The notes: a model not told the origin generated them from the sequence alone. 64,000 nt of DNA from Rhabdothermincola sediminis (GCF_014805525.1 NZ_JACFSZ010000006.1:1-64000); one strand, 5' to 3'. Shown: positions 36,524 to 48,570, counted from the stretch's first letter. Program-made: numbers and translations.

Positions 36524-39500
36524 CTAGCCGTACCAGCCCGACACGTCCGCGATGACGTGCACCGAGCCGCGGTTGTTGAAGATCGACACCTTGCCCGAGC
36601 TGCCGATCCTGGCGGTGACCGCGTTGGGGATCGTCCAACCCGCCTGCCAGTTCAGGCTCGACGCCAGCGGGCGGGTCGACCCGCTGGGCCACACCGTGAG
36701 GAAGGAGGAGTCCGTGGTCGCGGTCACGGTGACGTTGAGCAGCACGGCCTCTGCGATGTTCGGCACGTAGTCACCCTTGACCGTGATGTCACGACTCGTG
36801 CCAGCCCCCCAGGGCGTGCTGTACGGGCCGACCTTCGACTCCGGTCGCGAGTCCTGGATGCGCACCGGCGCGACCGGATGGAACGCCTTGCCCGTACCGG
36901 CCTTGAAGTAGCCGACCACGTCGAAGATCACGTCCACGTTGCCGCGGTTGTTGAACACGCTGACCTGGCCGCCAGAGCCCACCTGGACGGTGACCGCGTT
37001 GGGGATGGTCCAGCCGGCCTGCCAGTTCAGGCTCGACGCGAGAGGCCGAGGCTGCCCCTTCGGCCAGATAGTGAGGTAAGAGCTGGCGGTGGTGTTGGTG
37101 ACCGTGGCGTTCAGCACCACGGCGGTGGCATCCGCCGGCACCGGGCTGGTCCCCCCGGCGACCACCACGTCCCGGCTGGTGCCCGCACCCCACGGGCTGC
37201 CGTACGGCCCGACCTGCGGCCCCGAGGGCCGCGAGTCCTGGATGCGCACCGGCGTGAGCGAGGTGAAGCCGGCCGCCGGCGCGGTGCGGTAGTAGCCCAC
37301 CACGTCGAAGATCACGTCCACGTTGCCGCGGTTGTTGAACACGCTGACCTTCCCCCCGGTGCCCACCTTGACCGTCACGGCGTTGGGCACGGTCCAGCCT
37401 GCCTGCCAGTTGAGGCTGGACGCGGTCGGTCGGTCCGCTCCCTTCGGCCAGATCGTCAGGAAGGAGTTCTGGGTGGTGCTCGTGACCGTCACGTTCAAGA
37501 CCACCGCGTCGGCGTCAGGGGGAACCCCACCAACTCCGGCCACGGTGACGTCACGGGTGGTTCCAGCACCCCAGGGGCTGCCGTACGGGCCCACCTGCGG
37601 CCCACTCGGGCGGGAGTCGAGGATGCGCACCGGTGACATGGCGTTGAACCACACGTCCGGAGGGGGTGGCGGGCCCTTCACGAAGGTCCAGGTCTCGGAC
37701 ATCCCCAACACCGCTCCCCCGCTGTCGATGCTGGCCACCCGCCAGAAATACACACCGTTGGGGTAGTCCTGCACGGGGGCGAAGGACGTGGTGGAGGTGG
37801 TCACGGTCTCCTTCACCGGGGAGAACGACGAGGAGGTGGCGATGTCGACCCGGTACTGGGCGGCATTGGCCACCGGACTCCACTCGAGGAGCAGGGCACT
37901 GCCCGGCACGTTCGCGCCGTCGGCCGGCGCGACCAGCGCCGGCGCCTCGGGACGGATCGTGAACGTACGAAGCTGGCCGTTGGTCTCCGGCGCACTCCAC
38001 GGCCCCTTGCGGCTGTCCGCGTCGAAGCGCCGGATCCGCCAGCCGTAGGTGCCCGCCGGAAGGTTGCCGTTGGGCACGATGGCCGTCATGTTCGTGCTGC
38101 CCGAGAATACCCGGTTGGCGGTGACCAGCACCTGGTTCGGATCCTCGACGTTCTTGTAGATCTCGACGTCGTAGCCGAGCGCGAAGAGCTGCGGTGCCCA
38201 GCGCAGCACCGGCACCCCGAACACCTCCGCCCCGTTCGCCGGAGCGGTCTGCGTCGGCACCGGGGAGCGCTTCTCGCGCGTCGCGGGGTCGAAGACCCCC
38301 GGTTGGCTCCACGTGAGGTAGTTATCCGACGCGTCCAGGGCCTGCACCCGCCAATAGAGCGGGCCGTCGGGGTAGGTCATGTCGGGTGCGACATAACTGG
38401 TCTGGTCCACCGTGGCGGAATCGAGGATGGTGGCGAAGTCCGCTCGGGTGGAGATCTGGATGCGGTACCGCTCGGCGGCCTGGGAGGCCTTGTCAGCGGT
38501 AGAGGTGGGGCTCTGGTTGGTGAGCAGGTAGTCACGCCAGCGGAAGATCACCCCGTTCTGGATCCGGTCGTCAGGCCCGAGATCGGTGCCAGGCTGCTCG
38601 CCGGGTGCAGGCGCGGTGCTGGCGAGCTCCCGGGGCGCCAGCAGCTCGACCCCTCGCGACTCCTTCCGGAAGGCCCGCACCGGCGAGTTCGGATCGGTGG
38701 CGAACGAACCCGGTTCGGGGGCGTCGATGTCGATCGGGCGGGCGTACCAGTAGATGGCTTGCCCCGCCTGGCTGTCGGCCAGGGAGAGGGTCGGGGTGTG
38801 GGACACGTCGTAGGTGTTCACGGTCCCGGAGGAGATCACGTTCGTGAAGTTGATGTCTCGCGCGAACTGGACCTGGTAGCGCCCGGTGTAGCCGGGAACC
38901 GGGTCCCACCGCAGGGTGGGGGTCTCGTAGACCTTGCCGGTGCAGTCCGGCGAGCAGTGCACGGGGGACACCAGGGTGGTGGCGTTCGGCGCGAGCACCC
39001 CGAAGGTGGACTTGGCCGCCACCCCGTCGTGGACGAGCGTGGTCCCGTTGTACGCCTTCACGTACCACTCCCAGATGCCCTGGGTGAGACCGAGGCTCGG
39101 GTACGCGAACCCCGGGGCGGTGAGGTCGTCAGCGCCCGTGAGGATGCTGAACGTGCCCGAGCCCGGCGCCTTGGCCCAGATCTCGTATCGGGTCGCGCCC
39201 GTGATCTTCCGCCAGGTGAGCACCGGGGTGTGCGAGGGGTTCGCGACCGCGGGTAGCGGTTGGAAGGACCCCACCGACGGTGGGGCGGCGTTCAGCGTGA
39301 ACCGGCGCTTCAACGAGTCGTGCGTCGCAGGCCCACCGTTGCGCTGGACGTACCAGGTGAAAGGCCCGTCGGAGGGGATCAGCGTCTGCGGGACGTAGGA
39401 GGTGCTCGCCGTCGTGGCGGTCTCGGCCACCGTTCCGTTGCCGCGCTCGATGGTCACCGTGTAGCTGGTGGCACCAGGCTCGCCGGTCCACCGCAGCACC

Positions 39501-40906
39501 GGGAGATCGACCGGCGTCGTGATCGTGTCGGCAGGCTCGAGGCCCCGCACCATGTCGGGCTGGAAGACGAACGAGCCGGTCGCCGACCAGATGCCATTGA
39601 CGGGCACGGGGTCGTCGAGTGGTCGCACCCGCCAGTAGCAGGTGTCGCCCACGGCGCAGGCCCCGGTGGTCAGCAGGCGGCGGACGCCCGAACTCACCGT
39701 CAGGTTCGTGAGCGTATAGCTGGTCTGGTTGGTCGTGAAGCTGACGTTCCCCGAACTGAACGTCGGGGAAGGACTGATCTGCAGCTGGTACCGGCTGGCC
39801 AACTTCACGGGGGTCCAGGTGAACTGGGGGTCGGCCAGCGCTGACCCGTTGGCGGGGAGACACAGCTGCACCACCGTGAAATCGTTCGTCGACAGACAGC
39901 CCGGCGGCGGGTCGGCCGAGGGTGGGCTGGTGAGCTCGGGGGCCGGCCATGAGCGGGTGAAGGTCCTGGTGGGTGACCAGGGCCCGGCGACACCCGAGAC
40001 GTTCTTGGCCCGAACCCGCCAGTAGTAAGCGCCGTTGTTGAGGGTCGTCGACGGGGAGTACTGCGTCGACTTGATGTTCGTGGCGTTGACCACCACGTTG
40101 TTGGTGAAGTTGATGTTGGAGCTCACCTGCAGGTCGTATGCGGAGGCGCCCTTCGCCGGGGTCCAGGCCAGCACCACGTCGTCGATGGAGGGGCTGTTGG
40201 TGTCGGGGGGGTAGATTCCCTGGGGGACCTCGGGCCAATCCATCGAGTAGCTCTGCGGGGTGCTCCACAGCGTCGGGACTCCCGCCGCAGACTTGGCCCG
40301 CACCCGCCAGTAGTAGGTCTGCCCCACCGTCTGGGGGCTACTCACCGAATAGGACGTGTTGGAGGTGGTCGCGGACACGGTGATCGGCGCGGTGAACTGG
40401 TCCTCCGTGTCGATCTGGATCTCGTAGGTCTTGGCACCCGACAGTGGCGACCACTCGAAGATCAGGGCATCGTCGGGGTACGTGAGGGTCGCCCCGCTCA
40501 GCGGCGCGATCGGTTCCGGGCCGTTGGGAGCGGTCTTCGTGAACGTCCAGGTGTCGCTGAACGGTCCGGCGGCGTTGGCCGCGTCGTAGGCCCGCACCCG
40601 CCAGTAGTGCAGCACCTGGGCGAGATCGGCCGGCGGTGTGGCCATGAGGTTGTAGGTGGTCTGGCTGTAGACCGTGCTCGAGAAGGTCGGGTTGGTCGAG
40701 ACCTGCACCTGGTACTTGACCGCGCCGGCCACCGCGTTCCAACTCAGCACCGGGTTCGACGTGGGGACGGACCCGTCCGCCGGGCCGACCAGGGTCGGGG
40801 CGGGCGGTGCAGCCCCGACGGGTGCGATACCCAGGCCCGCGGCCAGGATCGCCGCCGCGATGGCCATGACGAGTCTCTTGGACGCACGTCCCACCTCGAC
40901 CTCCAC
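36524..40906 (-). CDS. Large secreted surface protein with ~10 FN3-like repeats and three C-terminal repeats
   Basis: 1460 aa. A signal peptide (basic start, then [20 protein letters not shown]) precedes about ten fibronectin-III-like repeats of ~95-120 residues, many with the signature YYWRVRA or YWRVQA before the last strand and a PVLSW/PVLRW-type strand early on. Three tandem ~125-residue repeats close the protein (about residues 1086-1210, 1211-1337 and 1338-1460), sharing [32 protein letters not shown] and [13 protein letters not shown]. No sortase motif or C-terminal membrane helix is seen. The C-terminal repeat is a beta-rich domain of a kind found in secreted actinobacterial proteins; function unknown, adhesion or glycan binding plausible. 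Confidence 0.85.
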   Translation of the reverse strand: MEVEVGRASKRLVMAIAAAILAAGLGIAPVGAAPPAPTLVGPADGSVPTSNPVLSWNAVAGAVKYQVQVSTNPTFSSTVYSQTTYNLMATPPADLAQVLHYWRVRAYDAANAAGPFSDTWTFTKTAPNGPEPIAPLSGATLTYPDDALIFEWSPLSGAKTYEIQIDTEDQFTAPITVSATTSNTSYSVSSPQTVGQTYYWRVRAKSAAGVPTLWSTPQSYSMDWPEVPQGIYPPDTNSPSIDDVVLAWTPAKGASAYDLQVSSNINFTNNVVVNATNIKSTQYSPSTTLNNGAYYWRVRAKNVSGVAGPWSPTRTFTRSWPAPELTSPPSADPPPGCLSTNDFTVVQLCLPANGSALADPQFTWTPVKLASRYQLQISPSPTFSSGNVSFTTNQTSYTLTNLTVSSGVRRLLTTGACAVGDTCYWRVRPLDDPVPVNGIWSATGSFVFQPDMVRGLEPADTITTPVDLPVLRWTGEPGATSYTVTIERGNGTVAETATTASTSYVPQTLIPSDGPFTWYVQRNGGPATHDSLKRRFTLNAAPPSVGSFQPLPAVANPSHTPVLTWRKITGATRYEIWAKAPGSGTFSILTGADDLTAPGFAYPSLGLTQGIWEWYVKAYNGTTLVHDGVAAKSTFGVLAPNATTLVSPVHCSPDCTGKVYETPTLRWDPVPGYTGRYQVQFARDINFTNVISSGTVNTYDVSHTPTLSLADSQAGQAIYWYARPIDIDAPEPGSFATDPNSPVRAFRKESRGVELLAPRELASTAPAPGEQPGTDLGPDDRIQNGVIFRWRDYLLTNQSPTSTADKASQAAERYRIQISTRADFATILDSATVDQTSYVAPDMTYPDGPLYWRVQALDASDNYLTWSQPGVFDPATREKRSPVPTQTAPANGAEVFGVPVLRWAPQLFALGYDVEIYKNVEDPNQVLVTANRVFSGSTNMTAIVPNGNLPAGTYGWRIRRFDADSRKGPWSAPETNGQLRTFTIRPEAPALVAPADGANVPGSALLLEWSPVANAAQYRVDIATSSSFSPVKETVTTSTTSFAPVQDYPNGVYFWRVASIDSGGAVLGMSETWTFVKGPPPPPDVWFNAMSPVRILDSRPSGPQVGPYGSPWGAGTTRDVTVAGVGGVPPDADAVVLNVTVTSTTQNSFLTIWPKGADRPTASSLNWQAGWTVPNAVTVKVGTGGKVSVFNNRGNVDVIFDVVGYYRTAPAAGFTSLTPVRIQDSRPSGPQVGPYGSPWGAGTSRDVVVAGGTSPVPADATAVVLNATVTNTTASSYLTIWPKGQPRPLASSLNWQAGWTIPNAVTVQVGSGGQVSVFNNRGNVDVIFDVVGYFKAGTGKAFHPVAPVRIQDSRPESKVGPYSTPWGAGTSRDITVKGDYVPNIAEAVLLNVTVTATTDSSFLTVWPSGSTRPLASSLNWQAGWTIPNAVTARIGSSGKVSIFNNRGSVHVIADVSGWYG

Positions 40907-41032
40907 TCCCCATCGGCCACCGCTCGGCCGCCCATGGCATGTGCTTGGAGATGCGACTATGACAAGCCGCGAGGCAGATACTAGACGTGGTGGCGCGGAC
41001 GCGACCCGCGCTTCGAGGCCGGTGCCGGCCGA

Positions 41033-42775
41033 CTACCGGGGGATGCGTTCGATCACCACGACCCGGCCGAGCGGGGTGCTCCGCGACGCCACCGGTTCCC
41101 ATTCCGCCCACTGCCCCCGAGGGATCCCCGGGGCATCGAACAGGATCACCCGCTCGACACCGGCACCCGCCAGCCCCTCGGCGGCGAGGGCCCCGCTCCC
41201 GTCCCGGACATCCGGCGCCAACCAGACGTAGCGGTCGAACCCCCCGAAGAGCAACTGCGGGACCAGCCGGTTGTAGGACACCACGATCGGGCGATCCGGG
41301 TGGGCGCCGACCCCCGCTCCGCCGGCCACGGAGCTCAACTCGCTCAGCGCGACCTGCGTGGCCGCGACCGAATCGTGCCGATGCCGGATGACCCGCAGCC
41401 CGATCAGCGCCACCGTCAGGGACACCGCCACCGACAGCGCCACCACCCGATGGGCCGTCGCCGGCTGCCAGACCGAGCTGGCGCGACGGATCGCGTCCAG
41501 GCCGAGAGGGGTGAAGACCGGGAGGATGACCGCGAAGTAGCGCCCGCCCCACTGGATGCTGCCTCCCACCGGGTAGTTGGTGGCCAGGACCGCAGCGGCG
41601 AACAGTGCGGTGGTCAACCCGAGCAGCGTGGGGAGCGGGGTCGCGAACTGTCCCCGGGTGAGCAGCACGACTCCGACGAGCAGGATCGGAAAGGCGGCGA
41701 ACAACCCGAACAGCTCCAAGGGGGGCGAGAGCAGGCGGATCCCATAGCAGGCCAGGGCAGCCGAGAGCGCGAGCGCCAACGGGGCACCGCGCCGGTCGAT
41801 CCTCGCCCGGGCCGCACCCACGACCAGCAGCACCAGGGCCGCCACGACGACGACCACCCCAAGCGTGAATCGCCCACCCACCCCCGGGTCGAGCCAGTCG
41901 TTCCACAGCGCTTCCACCCGGCCCAGGACCCACGGGCGGGGGCGATGCGAGAGCCTGAGCCCGGGACGGGGTGACGCCGTGCCGAGGATCGAGCGGACGA
42001 GGACCCGCTCGGTCACGAACGTTGCCCCGATCGACGTCGCCGTCACCGCCGCTGCGACCAACATCCAGCGGGAACGCCAGACGATGGCCAGCGCGCCGAG
42101 TGCGATGCCGAGGGCACCGCCCGCCAGGACCCCCTCGGTACGCAGCAGGCCGGTGACCACCACCAGCGCGCACCCGGCGGCGATCAGGGCGCCGCGAGCG
42201 AGGGAGCGCCGCTCGTGGGACTCCCAGATCGCGAGCACGGCCCAACCGAACGAGGCGGCGGCGATCGTGTGCGCCAGCACGGCGAAGGCATCGATGAACA
42301 GCGGGCTCGCCAACCCCAGCGCCCAGAGGGCCGGGCGGGCCAGCGAGGGTGAGAAGCGCTGAGCCAGCAGCCCGCCCGAAGCCGCCGCGAGCACCGTCCC
42401 GGCGACCGACAGCCCGACGAGACCCCAGTCCCCGCCGACCGCACCGACGAGCTGCAGCAACCTCGGGTAGAGCGGGTGCTTCCCGTAGGGGGCCAGTCCC
42501 CTCGACCCGTGATCCCCGATAGGGAAGGGGCTCAGCACCCCTTCGGGGTCCACCTCCGGGACCGGGTTGTCGTAGATCCAGGTGCCGTGATCCAGCAGCT
42601 CGGCCTGGAGGATCGCTGCCCCCTCGTCGCTGGTCCACCCGAACCCCGGCCGCGTGTACCAGGCACACAGGACGAGCACGGCAGCGAGCACGCACAGATG
42701 CAGCGGCAGCGGCGCACGCCAGAGCCGGCGCGCGACGGCGATCGCCCCGACCTGCGTGGTCTCGGCGTCAGTCAC
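41033..42775 (-). CDS. GT-C family membrane glycosyltransferase, paralogue B
   Basis: 580 aa with about 12 membrane helices. SDEGAAILQAELLDHGTW, PVPEVDPEGVLSPFP and APYGKHPLYPRL match paralogue A at 34825-36492 on the other side of the FN3-repeat protein. A soluble C-terminal region ends near RVVVIERIP. It could decorate the surface protein or a polysaccharide; this rests on position only. A 126-bp spacer separates it from the FN3 gene. Confidence 0.72.
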   Translation of the reverse strand: MTDAETTQVGAIAVARRLWRAPLPLHLCVLAAVLVLCAWYTRPGFGWTSDEGAAILQAELLDHGTWIYDNPVPEVDPEGVLSPFPIGDHGSRGLAPYGKHPLYPRLLQLVGAVGGDWGLVGLSVAGTVLAAASGGLLAQRFSPSLARPALWALGLASPLFIDAFAVLAHTIAAASFGWAVLAIWESHERRSLARGALIAAGCALVVVTGLLRTEGVLAGGALGIALGALAIVWRSRWMLVAAAVTATSIGATFVTERVLVRSILGTASPRPGLRLSHRPRPWVLGRVEALWNDWLDPGVGGRFTLGVVVVVAALVLLVVGAARARIDRRGAPLALALSAALACYGIRLLSPPLELFGLFAAFPILLVGVVLLTRGQFATPLPTLLGLTTALFAAAVLATNYPVGGSIQWGGRYFAVILPVFTPLGLDAIRRASSVWQPATAHRVVALSVAVSLTVALIGLRVIRHRHDSVAATQVALSELSSVAGGAGVGAHPDRPIVVSYNRLVPQLLFGGFDRYVWLAPDVRDGSGALAAEGLAGAGVERVILFDAPGIPRGQWAEWEPVASRSTPLGRVVVIERIPR

Positions 42776-42781
42776 CGATGG

Positions 42782-44797
42782 TCAGCCCACCTCGCGCAGC
42801 TCGCGCTTGAGCTCCCTGATCTCGTCCCGCAGGCGGGCAGCGTATTCGAACCGGAGATCGGCGGCGGCCTCGTGCATCTCCTCCTCGAGCGTGCGGATGA
42901 GACGGGAGAGCTCGTCCGCCGGCAGCCCGGCGAGATCCTGGCGAGCAGCATCCCGCCGGGTCGAGCGGCGCCCGGCACCGGGCACCGGCGAAGCCTCGCC
43001 AGGACGGAGATGGGCGAGGATGTCGGTGACCGCCTTGCGGATCGTCTGGGGATCGATGCCGTGTTCGACGTTGTAGGCCATCTGCAGCTGGCGGCGGCGG
43101 TTGGTCTCCGAGATGGCCCGCTGCATCGAGTCGGTGACCGTGTCCGCGTACATGATCACCTGGCCATCGACGTTGCGGGCCGCCCGGCCGATGGTCTGGA
43201 TGAGCGACGTCTCGCTCCGGAGGAACCCTTCCTTGTCAGCGTCGAGGATGGCGACGAGCGACACCTCGGGCAGATCGAGCCCCTCCCGGAGCAGGTTGAT
43301 GCCCACCAGCACGTCGAACTCGCCCAGGCGTAGATCGCGGAGGATCTCGATGCGCTCGATGGTGTCGATGTTCGAGTGCAGGTACCGCACCCGCAGCCCC
43401 TGCTCCAACAGGTAGTCGGTGAGGTCCTCGGCCATCTTCTTGGTCAGCGTGGTGACCAGGACCCGGTCGCCCTTCGCCACCCGCTGGTTGATCTGCTCGA
43501 TCAGGTCGTCGATCTGGCCCTTCGTGGGCTTGACGATCACCTCCGGGTCGACGAGGCCGGTCGGCCGGACGATCTGCTCCACCACCCGCGTGGAGTGCTG
43601 CTGCTCGAAAGCACCGGGAGTCGCCGACAGGAACACCACCTGCCCGACCCGCTCGAGGAACTCGTCGAAGCGCAGGGGCCGGTTGTCGGCCGCCGAAGGC
43701 AGCCGGAACCCGTGCTCGATCAGGGTCTCCTTGCGGCTTCGATCCCCTTCGTACTGGCCGTGCAGTTGCGGGACGGTGACGTGGCTCTCGTCGATCACCA
43801 CCAGGAAGTCATCGGGGAAGTAGTCGAGCAGTGTGTAGGGCGGTTCTCCCGGGCGGCGGCCGTCGATCGGCGCCGAGTAGTTCTCGATCCCGTTGCAGTA
43901 GCCCACCTCCTGCATCATCTCGAGGTCGTACTGGGTGCGCATGCGCAGGCGCTGGGCCTCGAGCAACTTGCCCTGCTGCTCGAACCACGCCAGCCGCTCC
44001 TGCAGCTCCGCCTCGATGCGGGCGATGGCGGCCCGCATACGCTCCTCACCCGCGACGTAGTGGGTCGCGGGGAACACCACGAGCTCGTCGAGCTCGCTGA
44101 CCTTCTCGCCGGTCAGCGGGTCGACCACCAGGATGCGCTCGACCTCGTCGCCGAAGAGCTCGATGCGAACCGCCGTCTCGTCGTACGCGGGGTGGACCTC
44201 GATGGTGTCCCCCCGGACCCGGAACTTCCCCCGAACCAGGTTCAGGTCGTTGCGCTCGTACTGCATGTCGACCAGTCGGCCCAGGATCGACCGTTGGTCG
44301 TGGAGCTCGCCCACCCGGATGATGAGGAGCTGGTCGCGGTACTCCTCCGGGGCACCGAGCCCGTAGATGCACGACACCGAGGCAACCACGATCACGTCCC
44401 GGCGGGTCAGCAGCGCCGAGGTCGTCGAGTGGCGGAGGCGATCGATCTCGTCGTTGATCGAGGAGTCCTTCTCGATGTACGTGTCGGTCGAGGGCAGGTA
44501 GGCCTCGGGCTGGTAGTAGTCGTAGTAGGAGACGAAGTACTCGACCCGGTTGTCGGGGAACAGCTCACGGAACTCGTTGGCGAGCTGCGCCGCCAGGGAC
44601 TTGTTGGGCGCGATCACGAGGGTCGGCCGCTGCACCCGCTCGATCGTCCAGGCGATCGTGGCGCTCTTGCCCGAACCGGTGATGCCGAGCAGGGTCTGGA
44701 AGCGGTTTCCCGACCCCAGGCTCTCGACCAGCTCCTCGATGGCCCGCGGCTGATCTCCGGCGGGCTCGAGCTCGGAGACCACACGCAGAGGAGGCAC
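42782..44797 (-). CDS. uvrB: Excinuclease ABC subunit B
   Basis: 671 aa. Helicase motif [14 protein letters not shown], the tyrosine-rich beta-hairpin [15 protein letters not shown] that clamps [21 protein letters not shown], the [14 protein letters not shown] motif, QTIGRAARN, and a C-terminal UVR domain ([19 protein letters not shown]). I chose the GTG at 44795-44797 ([17 protein letters not shown]), which gives the normal length; the frame extends ~37 codons further with low-complexity sequence. Confidence 0.97.
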   Translation of the reverse strand: MPPLRVVSELEPAGDQPRAIEELVESLGSGNRFQTLLGITGSGKSATIAWTIERVQRPTLVIAPNKSLAAQLANEFRELFPDNRVEYFVSYYDYYQPEAYLPSTDTYIEKDSSINDEIDRLRHSTTSALLTRRDVIVVASVSCIYGLGAPEEYRDQLLIIRVGELHDQRSILGRLVDMQYERNDLNLVRGKFRVRGDTIEVHPAYDETAVRIELFGDEVERILVVDPLTGEKVSELDELVVFPATHYVAGEERMRAAIARIEAELQERLAWFEQQGKLLEAQRLRMRTQYDLEMMQEVGYCNGIENYSAPIDGRRPGEPPYTLLDYFPDDFLVVIDESHVTVPQLHGQYEGDRSRKETLIEHGFRLPSAADNRPLRFDEFLERVGQVVFLSATPGAFEQQHSTRVVEQIVRPTGLVDPEVIVKPTKGQIDDLIEQINQRVAKGDRVLVTTLTKKMAEDLTDYLLEQGLRVRYLHSNIDTIERIEILRDLRLGEFDVLVGINLLREGLDLPEVSLVAILDADKEGFLRSETSLIQTIGRAARNVDGQVIMYADTVTDSMQRAISETNRRRQLQMAYNVEHGIDPQTIRKAVTDILAHLRPGEASPVPGAGRRSTRRDAARQDLAGLPADELSRLIRTLEEEMHEAAADLRFEYAARLRDEIRELKRELREVG

Positions 44798-44925
44798 GGA
44801 CCGAGCGTACCGACGAGGTCCGCCGTTCGAGCTCGGAGCAGGCCAGGCGCCACCCGCTCGCGGGAGCCGGAGCCCGGGCGCAGTAGGGTTCGAGCCCGGA
44901 GCTGTCACCGAGAGGAGGAGCCGCG

Positions 44926-45687
44926 ATGCGTGACGCCCTCGGGGCGGTGCAGTCGATGCTGGTGCTGGGCGGCACCTCCGAGATCGCGCTGGCCACCGCC
45001 CGCCGCCTCGTCGCGCGAGGCTGCCGGCTGGTCGTGCTCGCCGTGCGCGACCCCGACACCGCCGCCGGCGCCACGTCCCAGCTCGAGCGCCTCGGCGCGT
45101 CCGTGGACGTCGTGGCGTTCGATGCGCTCGACACCAGCTCCCACCAGCGGGTCATCGGCGACGTCTTCGATCGGCACGGCGACATCGACCTCGTCCTGCT
45201 GGCGTTCGGGGTCCTCGGTGACCAGAACACGTTCGACCACGATCCGACTGCGGCCGCGGCTGCCGTCTCGGTCAACTACGTGGGCGCGGTCACGGCTTCC
45301 CTCGCCGTCGCCGAGCGGTTCCGGGACCAGGGTCACGGCACCCTGGTCGTGTTGTCGTCGGTCGCGGCCGAGCGGGCACGCCGGACCAACTTCGTGTACG
45401 GCTCGTCCAAAGCGGGCCTGGACGCCTTCACGCAGGGTCTCGGTGATGCGCTGGCCGGCACGGGCGCCCGCACCATGGTGGTGCGCCCCGGCTTCGTGCA
45501 CACCCGGATGACGGAAGGCCTCCCCCCGCAGCCCTTCGCCACCTCGCCCGAGGCGGTGGCGGAGGCCATCGAGCGGGGCCTGGCCAGAGGCGACGAGATC
45601 ATCTGGGCCCCGGCCATCCTGCGCTGGGTGTTCGTCGTGATGCGTCACCTACCCCGCCGGCTGTGGCGCGTGGTCTCGGCCCGTTGA
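44926..45687 (+). CDS. dprE2: Decaprenylphosphoryl-2-keto-ribose reductase DprE2
   Basis: 253 aa short-chain dehydrogenase. NAD site [16 protein letters not shown]; catalytic [23 protein letters not shown] (Ser, Tyr, Lys). It follows mycobacterial Rv3791 along its length ([18 protein letters not shown], the [12 protein letters not shown] segment, [18 protein letters not shown]). It reduces the keto sugar made by DprE1 to decaprenylphosphoryl-arabinose. GGAGGAG lies just before the ATG. It heads a three-gene operon with ubiA and dprE1, in a different order from the mycobacterial locus. Confidence 0.93.
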   Translation: MRDALGAVQSMLVLGGTSEIALATARRLVARGCRLVVLAVRDPDTAAGATSQLERLGASVDVVAFDALDTSSHQRVIGDVFDRHGDIDLVLLAFGVLGDQNTFDHDPTAAAAAVSVNYVGAVTASLAVAERFRDQGHGTLVVLSSVAAERARRTNFVYGSSKAGLDAFTQGLGDALAGTGARTMVVRPGFVHTRMTEGLPPQPFATSPEAVAEAIERGLARGDEIIWAPAILRWVFVVMRHLPRRLWRVVSAR

Positions 45688-46577
45688 CCGCCCGACCCCG
45701 CCCGTCGCTGCCCGGGGCACTGCTCCGGGCGCTGCGCCCGAAGCAGTGGATCAAGAACGTGCTGGTCCTCGCCGCCCCGGTGGCGGCCGGAGTCATCGAC
45801 GACCACGACGTCCGTCTCGAGACCCTGGCCGCGTTCGCCGCCTTCTGCCTGGCCGCGAGCGGGACCTACGTGCTCAACGACGCCCGCGACATCGAAGCCG
45901 ACCGCCTCCACCCCACCAAGCGCCACCGCCCCATCGCTGCCGGGGCCGTGCCGATCCCGCTCGCCTACGTACTGGGCCTCGCCCTCGTCGCGGGCTCGCT
46001 GCTCGTCGGGTTCGAAGCCGCCCCGAACCTCGGCTGGACCATCCTCGCCTACCTCGTCCTCACCACCGCCTACACGCTGTCCTTGAAGCACATCCCGGTG
46101 CTCGACGTGATCGCCGTGGCGTCCGGCTTCGTCCTCCGGGCCGTGGCGGGAGCCGCGGCGACGGGCGTGCCGATCTCGGAGTGGTTCTTCATCGTGACCT
46201 CGTTCGGCGCCCTCTTCATGGTCTCGGGCAAGCGGTCGGGGGAGGCCAGTGACCTCGGTATCGACGCCGCGGACGTGCGAGCCACGCTCGGTCACTACTC
46301 GTCCTCCTACCTCGCGTACCTCCGGACGGTGTCGTCGGGCGTGGTACTGGTGGCGTACTGCCTGTGGGCCTTCAGTTCGGCGGAGGCCTCGCCCGGCGCC
46401 GGGCTGTGGTACCAGCTCTCGACACTCCCGTTCGCCGTGGGCATCCTGCGTTACGCGATGCTCATCGACCAAGGGCACGGGGCCGAGCCGGAGCACCTGG
46501 TGCTGTCCGATCGGATGCTGCTCGCCACCGGCGCGGCCTGGGCCATCATCTACGGCTATGCCGTCTACGCCGGCTGA
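45663..46577 (+). CDS. ubiA: Decaprenyl-phosphate phosphoribosyltransferase (UbiA family)
   Basis: 304 aa membrane prenyltransferase with about nine helices. [20 protein letters not shown] and [20 protein letters not shown] (the two Asp-rich metal sites) match mycobacterial Rv3806c closely. It joins 5-phosphoribosyl diphosphate to decaprenyl phosphate, the first committed step toward decaprenylphosphoryl-arabinose. The GTG at 45663 overlaps dprE2 by 25 bases; a TTG at 45684 overlapping the dprE2 stop (TTGA) is an alternative. UbiA enzymes of quinone synthesis lack this sequence context. Confidence 0.92.
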   Translation: MARGLGPLTARPRPSLPGALLRALRPKQWIKNVLVLAAPVAAGVIDDHDVRLETLAAFAAFCLAASGTYVLNDARDIEADRLHPTKRHRPIAAGAVPIPLAYVLGLALVAGSLLVGFEAAPNLGWTILAYLVLTTAYTLSLKHIPVLDVIAVASGFVLRAVAGAAATGVPISEWFFIVTSFGALFMVSGKRSGEASDLGIDAADVRATLGHYSSSYLAYLRTVSSGVVLVAYCLWAFSSAEASPGAGLWYQLSTLPFAVGILRYAMLIDQGHGAEPEHLVLSDRMLLATGAAWAIIYGYAVYAG

Positions 46578-47937
46578 CGGGGCGCCGGCGCTCCCCGCCC
46601 GCCACTCGGAGCTGTCCGGCTGGGGGCGCACCTCGCCGAGCGCGGCGCGGGTGCTGCGGCCCGCCTGGGCCGACGAGCTGCGCCCGATGCCGAGCGATCG
46701 GCGCGGGGTGATCGCGCGGGGCCTCGGGCGCAGCTACGGCGACGCGGCCCAGAACGCCGGCGGCACGGTGATCGACATGACAGGCGTGGCGACGTTCACC
46801 CTCGACCGGGAGTCGGGCGTGGTCACCGCCCAGGCGGGGGCGAGCCTCGATGCGCTCATGCGGGTGCTGGTCCCCCGTGGCTTCTTCGTGCCGGTGACCC
46901 CGGGGACCCGGCACGTCACGGTCGGCGGGGCGATCGCGGCGGACATCCACGGCAAGAACCACCACGTCGCGGGGTCCTGGTGCCAGCACGTCCGCTCGAT
47001 GAGGCTCACGGTGCCTTCCGGCGAGCAGGTCGAGATCACCCCCACGATCGACCCCGAGCTGTTCTGGGCGACGGCGGGCGGCATGGGCCTGACGGGGGTG
47101 GTGCTCGAGGCCAGCTTCGAGTGTCCTCGCATCGAGACAAGCCGCTTGCTGGTCGACACCGAGCGCACCCCGGACCTCGACACGCTGATGGAGCGGATGG
47201 AAACCGGCGACGTCCGCTACGACTTCTCGGTGGCCTGGATCGACCTGCTCGCCTCCGGCCGGTCCCTCGGTCGCTCCGTGCTCACCCGAGGCCGGTTCGC
47301 CACCGTCGACGAGCTGCCGCCGACCGAGCGGCACGATCCACTGGCGTTCGAGCCGCGCACGCTCGGCGCCGCACCTGCGTGGGCGCCTTCCGGCCTGCTC
47401 AACCGGGCCACCGTCCGGGCCTTCAACGAAGCCTGGTACCGCCGTGCGCCCGCCCGCCGGGAAGGGGAGATCCAGACCATCACCCAGTTCTTCCACCCGC
47501 TGGACGCCATCGACCGCTGGAACCGGCTCTACGGCGAGCGTGGATTCCTCCAGTGGCAGTTCGTCGTGCCCTTCGGGGAGGAGCAGACGCTGCGCAGGAT
47601 CGTGGCCCGCCTCAGCGCAGCAGGATGCACGTCGTTCCTCGCCGTGCTCAAGCGCTTCGGCGAGGCGAACCCCGGCCCGCTGTCGTTCCCTCTGGCCGGC
47701 TGGACGCTCGCCCTCGACATCCCCGTCGGGACCCCCGAGCTGGCGCGCCTGCTCGACCAGCTCGACGAGCAAGTGGCCGCGGCCTGCGGTCGCGTCTACC
47801 TCGCGAAGGACAGCCGCCTGCGGCCGGAGCTGCTGCCCGTCATGTACCCCAGGCTCGACGACTGGCGAGCGGTGCGCGACCGGGTCGACCCGACCCGATC
47901 GCTGCGGAGCGATCTCGCCCGCCGGCTGTCACTCTGA
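46558..47937 (+). CDS. dprE1: Decaprenylphosphoryl-ribose 2'-oxidase DprE1
   Basis: 459 aa FAD enzyme of the vanillyl-alcohol oxidase fold. [15 protein letters not shown] and the flavin segment [19 protein letters not shown] at the N-terminus; near the C-terminus [17 protein letters not shown] (Lys417, matching catalytic Lys418 of M. tuberculosis) and the end [12 protein letters not shown]. It oxidizes decaprenylphosphoryl-ribose, and DprE2 then reduces the product. The residue at the M. tuberculosis Cys387 position, which covalent benzothiazinones attack, is Ala385 here. The start was chosen for length and the 20-base overlap with ubiA. Confidence 0.93.
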   Translation: MPSTPADGAPALPARHSELSGWGRTSPSAARVLRPAWADELRPMPSDRRGVIARGLGRSYGDAAQNAGGTVIDMTGVATFTLDRESGVVTAQAGASLDALMRVLVPRGFFVPVTPGTRHVTVGGAIAADIHGKNHHVAGSWCQHVRSMRLTVPSGEQVEITPTIDPELFWATAGGMGLTGVVLEASFECPRIETSRLLVDTERTPDLDTLMERMETGDVRYDFSVAWIDLLASGRSLGRSVLTRGRFATVDELPPTERHDPLAFEPRTLGAAPAWAPSGLLNRATVRAFNEAWYRRAPARREGEIQTITQFFHPLDAIDRWNRLYGERGFLQWQFVVPFGEEQTLRRIVARLSAAGCTSFLAVLKRFGEANPGPLSFPLAGWTLALDIPVGTPELARLLDQLDEQVAAACGRVYLAKDSRLRPELLPVMYPRLDDWRAVRDRVDPTRSLRSDLARRLSL

Positions 47938-48570
47938 CCGGGGGGCGCCCGCGGCACGCGGGGCCCCGGCCAGCAGCCAGTCCCAGCACTCCTCGATGCG
48001 AGCTGCCAGCTCGGCCCGGGACCCGTTGTTCTCGATCACGAAGTCGGCTCTCGCCAGGCGCTCCTGGCGCGACGCCTGACGGCTGATCCGGGCCCGGGCG
48101 TCGGCCTCGCTGAAGCCCCGTTGTTCGACCAGGCGGCGGACCGCGATCTCCGGATCGGTGTCCACGACGATCAGCGCCGCCACGTCATCCCTGCCCGACT
48201 CGATCAGGAGGGGGACATCGAGGATCACGATGTGGCCGGTGCCCTGCTCGGCCTCCAGGCGCCGGGCGATCTCGGCGCCCACCGCGGGGTGGACAATGGC
48301 GTTGAGGTCCGCCAGCGCGTCGGCGTCGTTGAACACCAAGTCCGCCACGGCTTGGCGATCCAGGCGCCCGTCCTCGCACAAGATCCCCTCGCCGAACCGC
48401 TCGACCATCGCCGCCAGCACGGGCTGGCCCGGCTCCTGGAGCTCCCGGGTGATGGCGTCGGCATCGATCACGACCGCACCCCGGGCCGCGAGGGAGCTGG
48501 ACACGGTCGACTTGCCCGAACCGATGCCCCCGGTCAACCCCACGAGCAGCACGGCCGGGGACGCTACCAT
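47929..48570 (-). CDS. coaE: Dephospho-CoA kinase
   Basis: 213 aa. P-loop [30 protein letters not shown], and [11 protein letters not shown]; the LID region includes [18 protein letters not shown]. It phosphorylates dephospho-CoA to coenzyme A. It lies between uvrB and rpsA in the order seen in mycobacteria, although pilus genes and the DprE operon are interposed. It converges on dprE1 with a 9-base overlap. Confidence 0.93.
   Translation of the reverse strand: MVASPAVLLVGLTGGIGSGKSTVSSSLAARGAVVIDADAITRELQEPGQPVLAAMVERFGEGILCEDGRLDRQAVADLVFNDADALADLNAIVHPAVGAEIARRLEAEQGTGHIVILDVPLLIESGRDDVAALIVVDTDPEIAVRRLVEQRGFSEADARARISRQASRQERLARADFVIENNGSRAELAARIEECWDWLLAGAPRAAGAPRSE

Noticed and set aside
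40338-42695. 785-codon minus-strand frame spanning the FN3 protein start and the neighbouring membrane protein
   Set aside because: It overlaps two better-supported genes in other frames; its translation is Arg/Pro/Gly-rich without any recognisable domain or membrane segment.
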